A DNA stretch of 64,000 nucleotides from JBDZVM01 sp040255675 (GTDB lineage: Bacteria; Actinomycetota; Actinomycetes; Acidothermales; Acidothermaceae), in assembly GCA_040255675.1 (NCBI GenBank), contig JBDZVM010000021.1:1-64000 (forward strand), in the 5' to 3' direction. A program made the position numbers and the translations under genes. Shown in pieces: positions 60,094 through 64,000 of this stretch; position 1 is the first letter of the stretch; every line of letters starts with the position of its first letter. Under the pieces are notes generated by a model. The model saw only the letters and a list, made by a program, of their open reading frames with translations. It did not search any database and was not told where the DNA came from.

Positions 60094-61379
60094 GCGGGTG
60101 GCTGATCAAGGGCGCCCGGGTGCTGAACGGCGAACCTGCCGACCTCCTGCTCGCTGACGGCGTTGTCGCGGAGCTCGGCGAAAAGCTTGACGCGCCGTCC
60201 GGGGTGAAAACAATCGACGCCGGCGGCCTGATCGCGCTGCCCGGTTTCGTCGACTTGCACACGCACTTGCGCGAACCCGGTCGTGAAGATGCCGAAACCG
60301 TCGAAACCGGCACGCTGGCTGCCGCGCTCGGCGGTTACACCGCTGTGCACGCCATGGCCAACACCGATCCCGTCGCCGATTCGGCCGGCGTCGTTGAGCA
60401 GGTGTGGCTCGCGGGGCAAGAGGCCGGGCACTGCGACGTGCATCCGGTCGGCGCGGTGAGTGTCGGCCTCGAAGGCGTTCAGCTCGCCGAGCTAGGCGCG
60501 ATGGCCGATTCGCATGCCCGCGTCAGGGTTTTCTCGGACGACGGCAAGTGCGTCTCCGACGCGCTGCTCATGCGACGTGCCCTCGAATACGTGAAAGCGT
60601 TCGACGGCGTCATCGCGCAGCACGCGCAAGAACCGCGGCTCACGAAAGACGCGCAGATGAACGAAGGCGAACTCTCCGGGGTGCTGGGTCTGCGCGGCTG
60701 GCCGGCCGTGGCCGAAGAGGCCATCATCGCGCGCGACATTTTGCTGGCCGAACATGTCGGCTCACGACTGCACATCTGCCACGTGTCTACTGCCGGGGCA
60801 GTCGAGCTCATTCGCTGGGCGAAATCGCGAGGCGTGAACGTCACCGCGGAGGTCACCCCGCATCATCTGCTGCTTACCGACGAACTCGCCGCCACGTATG
60901 ACCCGATTTACAAGGTGAATCCGCCACTGCGTAGCCGCGACGACGTCGAGGCGGTGCGGCGCGGCTTGGCCGACGGCACCATCGACGCCGTCGCCACCGA
61001 CCACGCCCCGCACCCGATCGAAGACAAAGAAGCCGAGTGGCAGACCGCCGCCTTCGGCATGCTCGGCCTCGAGACCGCGTTGTCGGTCGTTGCCGAAGCG
61101 ATGGTCGAGACCGGGCTGCTCGACTGGGCAGGCGTTGCCGATCGCATGTCGACAAGGCCGGCCCACATCGGCCGGCTGCCTAGCCAGGGTCAGCCGATTT
61201 CCGTCGGGGCGCACGCGAATCTCGTCTTGATCGACCCGAGCGCGCGCCACGTCGTCGATCCCGCAACGCTTGTTTCGAAATCTCGTAACACCCCCTATAT
61301 CGGCCGGGAGCTGCCTGTGCGCGTCGTCCACACATTCTTACGAGGAACACCCACCGCCCTCGACGGGAAGCCGGCATGA
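60090..61379 (+). CDS. pyrC: Dihydroorotase
   Basis: 429 residues, amidohydrolase class I. Zinc ligands are in DLHTHLREPG, the HICHVST and TPHHLLL His residues, and TDHAPH; metal-bridging could involve a residue in the Lys/Asp region DDGKCV. It cyclises carbamoyl aspartate. It overlaps carA directly; in several actinobacteria a small membrane protein gene lies between them, which is absent here. Confidence 0.95.
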   Translation: MSGWLIKGARVLNGEPADLLLADGVVAELGEKLDAPSGVKTIDAGGLIALPGFVDLHTHLREPGREDAETVETGTLAAALGGYTAVHAMANTDPVADSAGVVEQVWLAGQEAGHCDVHPVGAVSVGLEGVQLAELGAMADSHARVRVFSDDGKCVSDALLMRRALEYVKAFDGVIAQHAQEPRLTKDAQMNEGELSGVLGLRGWPAVAEEAIIARDILLAEHVGSRLHICHVSTAGAVELIRWAKSRGVNVTAEVTPHHLLLTDELAATYDPIYKVNPPLRSRDDVEAVRRGLADGTIDAVATDHAPHPIEDKEAEWQTAAFGMLGLETALSVVAEAMVETGLLDWAGVADRMSTRPAHIGRLPSQGQPISVGAHANLVLIDPSARHVVDPATLVSKSRNTPYIGRELPVRVVHTFLRGTPTALDGKPA

Positions 61380-62500
61380 CGCCGGCGCGCGCAAGCGCGC
61401 TCCTGGTGCTCGAAGACGGCCGCGCATTTGACGGCGAATCCTTCGGCGCAACCGGAGAAACGTTCGGCGAGGCGGTCTTTTCCACCGGCATGACCGGCTA
61501 TCAAGAGACGCTTACCGACCCGAGTTACCACAAGCAGGTCGTCGTCATGACAGCGCCGCACATCGGCAACACCGGCGTCAACGACGAAGACCCCGAATCG
61601 GCGCGCATCTGGGTGGCCGGTTACGTGGTGCGCGACCCGGCACGTGTGCCGTCGAACTGGCGCGCCCGGCGCAGCCTCGACGACGAACTCGCGCGCCAGG
61701 GCATTGTCGGCATCAGCGGCGTCGATACTCGCGCTTTGACACGCCATCTACGCGAGCGCGGTGCCATGCGTGTGGGCATTTCGACGTCCGAGCAAGACCC
61801 GAAGGCGTTGCTCGAGCGAGTGCTCGCCTCGCCGCCGATGCAGGGCGCCGACCTCGCGGCTGAAGTCTCGACGCCTCAGCCTTACACGGTGCCGGCGATC
61901 GGCGAGAAGAAGTTCACGGTTGCCGCGATCGACCTCGGCATCAAAGCCATGACACCGCATCGCCTGGCCGAACGCGGCATCGAAGTGCACGTGCTTCCGG
62001 CGACGTCCGGTATCGACGATGTGCTCGCGGTTTCTCCTGACGGCGTGTTCTTCTCCAACGGTCCCGGCGATCCGGGCGCGGCGCGTGAACCCGTGCTCCT
62101 CCTGCAAGAGGTATTACGGCGTGGCATTCCGTTTTTCGGCATCTGCTTCGGCAACCAACTCCTCGGCCGGGCGCTCGGTTTTGGCACCTACAAGCTGAAG
62201 TACGGCCACCGCGGCATCAACCAGCCGGTCATCGACCGCGGCACCGACAAAGTCGAAATCACCGCGCACAACCACGGTTTCGCGGTCGACGCGCCGCTCG
62301 ACGGCGAAACAAAGACACCGTTCGGGCGGGCGCGGGTGAGCCACGTGTGCTTGAACGACGACGTCGTTGAGGGCCTCGAATGTCTTGACGTGCCAGCGTT
62401 TTCTGTGCAGTACCACCCCGAAGCCGCTGCCGGGCCGCACGATGCCGGCTACCTCTTCGACCGATTCGTCGACCTCATGAAAGGGGCCCCTTCCCGGTGA
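61376..62500 (+). CDS. carA: Carbamoyl phosphate synthase, small (glutaminase) subunit
   Basis: 374 residues. N-terminal CPSase domain (LVLEDGRAFDGESFG, SGVDTRALTRHLR) and class I glutaminase with SNGPGDP, the nucleophile in FFGICFGNQLL and the FSVQYHPEAAAGP His/Glu pair. It supplies ammonia to CarB. The 82-bp spacer to carB contains a nested palindrome. Confidence 0.96.
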   Translation: MTPARASALLVLEDGRAFDGESFGATGETFGEAVFSTGMTGYQETLTDPSYHKQVVVMTAPHIGNTGVNDEDPESARIWVAGYVVRDPARVPSNWRARRSLDDELARQGIVGISGVDTRALTRHLRERGAMRVGISTSEQDPKALLERVLASPPMQGADLAAEVSTPQPYTVPAIGEKKFTVAAIDLGIKAMTPHRLAERGIEVHVLPATSGIDDVLAVSPDGVFFSNGPGDPGAAREPVLLLQEVLRRGIPFFGICFGNQLLGRALGFGTYKLKYGHRGINQPVIDRGTDKVEITAHNHGFAVDAPLDGETKTPFGRARVSHVCLNDDVVEGLECLDVPAFSVQYHPEAAAGPHDAGYLFDRFVDLMKGAPSR

Positions 62501-62556
62501 TCATGCAGTTACGCGCGATTATGCGCGGATTCGGTTGCGGCTATGTGCATGATCAC
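62497..62556. repeat. Nested inverted repeat between carA and carB
   Basis: GTGATCATGCA (62497-62507, overlapping the carA stop) pairs exactly with TGCATGATCAC (62546-62556). Inside, CGCGC and GCGCG (62512-62527) form a second stem. It ends 26 bases before the carB ATG. No T-run. Confidence 0.75.
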
Positions 62557-62582
62557 GGACGACGTGGGCGAGGTGCGCACTG

Positions 62583-64000
62583 ATGCCGCGTCGAGAAGAC
62601 CTGCACTCGGTGCTGGTAATTGGTTCTGGCCCGATCGTGATCGGCCAGGCCTGCGAGTTCGACTATTCGGGCACCCAGGCCTGCCGCGTGCTCAAAGCGG
62701 AGGGCCTGCGAGTCGCGCTGGTGAACTCGAATCCGGCGACCATCATGACCGACCCCGAGTTCGCCGACGCTACGTACGTCGAACCGATCACGCCTGACAT
62801 CGTTGAGAAAATCATCGCCAAGGAGCGCCCCGACGCGTTGCTCGCGACGCTTGGCGGCCAAACTGCACTCAACACGGCCGTCGCGTTATACGAAGCCGGT
62901 GTGCTCGATAAATACGGCGTCGAATTGATCGGCGCGAACGTCGACGCGATCCAGCGGGGCGAGAACCGGCAGAAGTTCAAGGAGATCGTCGACTCGGTCG
63001 GGGGCGAGTCTGCGCGCTCCACGATCTGCCACACCCTCGAAGAGTGCCTCGCGGCTGTCGACGATCTCGGCTATCCGGTCGTGATACGGCCTTCGTTCAC
63101 CATGGGCGGCGCGGGGTCTGGAATCGCCTATGACGAAGCCGATCTCCGGCGCATCGCCGGAGCCGGCCTGCAAGCCAGCCCCACCACCGAGGTGTTGCTC
63201 GAGGAGTCGATTCTCGGCTGGAAAGAATACGAGCTCGAACTGATGCGCGACCGCGCCGACAACGTGGTCGTCGTCTGCTCGATCGAAAACGTCGACCCGA
63301 TGGGCGTGCACACCGGAGATTCGGTGACGGTGGCGCCCGCACTCACCCTTACGGACCGCGAATACCAGGATATGCGCGACCTCGGTATCGCGATACTGCG
63401 CGCCGTCGGCGTCGACACCGGCGGGTGCAATATTCAGTTCGCCGTGCACCCCCAAACGGGCCGCATCATCGTCATCGAGATGAACCCGCGAGTGTCGCGC
63501 TCGTCGGCGCTGGCGAGTAAAGCGACCGGTTTCCCAATCGCGAAAATCGCCGCGAAACTGGCACTGGGTTACACGCTCGACGAAATCCCCAACGACATCA
63601 CCCAAGAAACCCCGGCCAGTTTCGAGCCGAGCATCGACTACATCGTGGTGAAGTCGCCGCGATTCGCGTTCGAGAAGTTCCCGGGTGCCGACGAAACTCT
63701 CACCACCACGATGAAGAGCGTTGGCGAGGCCATGGCGATCGGGCGTAACTTCACCGAAGCGCTGCAAAAGTCGCTGCGGTCACTCGAAAGTCGGGCGTCA
63801 TCGATGTACTGGCACGGTGAGCCGGGCGACAAGAACACGTTGCTCGAACGAGCCAAGCGTCCGCACGACGGTCGGCTCGTCACGGTCCAGCAGGCAATAC
63901 GAGCCGGAGCGACGCTCGATGAGATTTACGAAGCCACCAAGATCGACCCGTGGTTTCTCGACCAGCTGTTTTTGCTCGACGAGATCGCCGGCACCATCAA
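62583..64000 (+). CDS. carB: Carbamoyl phosphate synthase, large subunit (3' end outside window)
   Basis: 472 codons are present of about 1,100 expected. The ATG has GAGG nine bases upstream. The N-terminal biotin carboxylase-like and first ATP-grasp domains are intact: LVIGSGPIVIGQACEFDYSG, LGGQTALN, RPSFTMGGAGSG, and the metal-binding IEMNPRVSRSSALASKATG. It makes carbamoyl phosphate from bicarbonate, ammonia and two ATP for pyrimidine and arginine synthesis. The window ends in the oligomerisation region. Confidence 0.97.
   Translation, partial: MPRREDLHSVLVIGSGPIVIGQACEFDYSGTQACRVLKAEGLRVALVNSNPATIMTDPEFADATYVEPITPDIVEKIIAKERPDALLATLGGQTALNTAVALYEAGVLDKYGVELIGANVDAIQRGENRQKFKEIVDSVGGESARSTICHTLEECLAAVDDLGYPVVIRPSFTMGGAGSGIAYDEADLRRIAGAGLQASPTTEVLLEESILGWKEYELELMRDRADNVVVVCSIENVDPMGVHTGDSVTVAPALTLTDREYQDMRDLGIAILRAVGVDTGGCNIQFAVHPQTGRIIVIEMNPRVSRSSALASKATGFPIAKIAAKLALGYTLDEIPNDITQETPASFEPSIDYIVVKSPRFAFEKFPGADETLTTTMKSVGEAMAIGRNFTEALQKSLRSLESRASSMYWHGEPGDKNTLLERAKRPHDGRLVTVQQAIRAGATLDEIYEATKIDPWFLDQLFLLDEIAGTI

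Overview
This 64 kb window is GC-rich, densely packed chromosomal core of an actinobacterium. Clade markers are the phosphatidylinositol mannoside genes (pgsA, patA, pimA), a textbook BldD with its c-di-GMP motif, an EF-G-like FusA2 protein, pdxST, and actinobacterial gene order (yebC-ruvCAB-yajC-secDF-apt-rel; alaS-ruvX-mltG-aroE; aroC-aroK-aroB-aroQ-efp-nusB). From memory this order mirrors the Mycobacterium tuberculosis Rv2612c-Rv2533c stretch, so I place the organism in Actinomycetia. The pilus and bldD genes suggest a Frankiales- or Kineosporiales-like lineage more than a mycobacterium, but that is inference. No rRNA, tRNA, CRISPR array, insertion sequence or prophage was seen.

Layout. 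1-3353 (minus strand): 5' part of a multi-HAMP sensor kinase, and an EF-G-like GTPase. 3597-8450: PI/PIM lipid synthesis (pgsA, patA, pimA), a LemA-like protein, and pyridoxal phosphate synthesis (pdxS, pdxT). 8467-15531: yebC, the Holliday junction genes ruvCAB with a clear LexA box, and the Sec accessory genes yajC, secD, secF. 15561-24155: apt and rel, a convergent membrane FKBP isomerase, a glyoxalase II-like hydrolase, hisS, a Uma2-family gene and aspS. 24152-29197 holds minus-strand accessory genes (GT39-like glycosyltransferase, type II toxin-antitoxin pair, MFS exporter) around rarA. 29379-35363: two small membrane proteins, alaS, ruvX, mltG, aroE.

35477-52069 is a complete type IV pilus locus inserted between aroE and aroC. 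It opens with a Roadblock/LC7 protein, a DUF4388 protein and a Ras-like GTPase, continues with pilB, pilT, pilC and a major pilin with a strong terminator, then three prepilin-like proteins (two very large), prepilin peptidase, pilM, pilN, pilO and a PilP-like protein. The association of an MglA/MglB-like switch with a monoderm pilus machine is the most interesting system here.

52173-57323: shikimate genes aroC, aroK, aroB, aroQ, a VapBC-type pair, efp and nusB. 57357-58438: bldD (minus) and a 590-bp regulatory region with a bldD promoter, tandem and inverted repeats and a PyrR-binding leader. 58439-64000: the pyrimidine operon pyrR, pyrB, pyrC, carA, carB (carB runs off the end). Most operon genes overlap by 4 bp (GTGA or ATGA), implying translational coupling. 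Several genes have a TAnnnT -10 hexamer placed so that the mRNA would begin at or next to the start codon.
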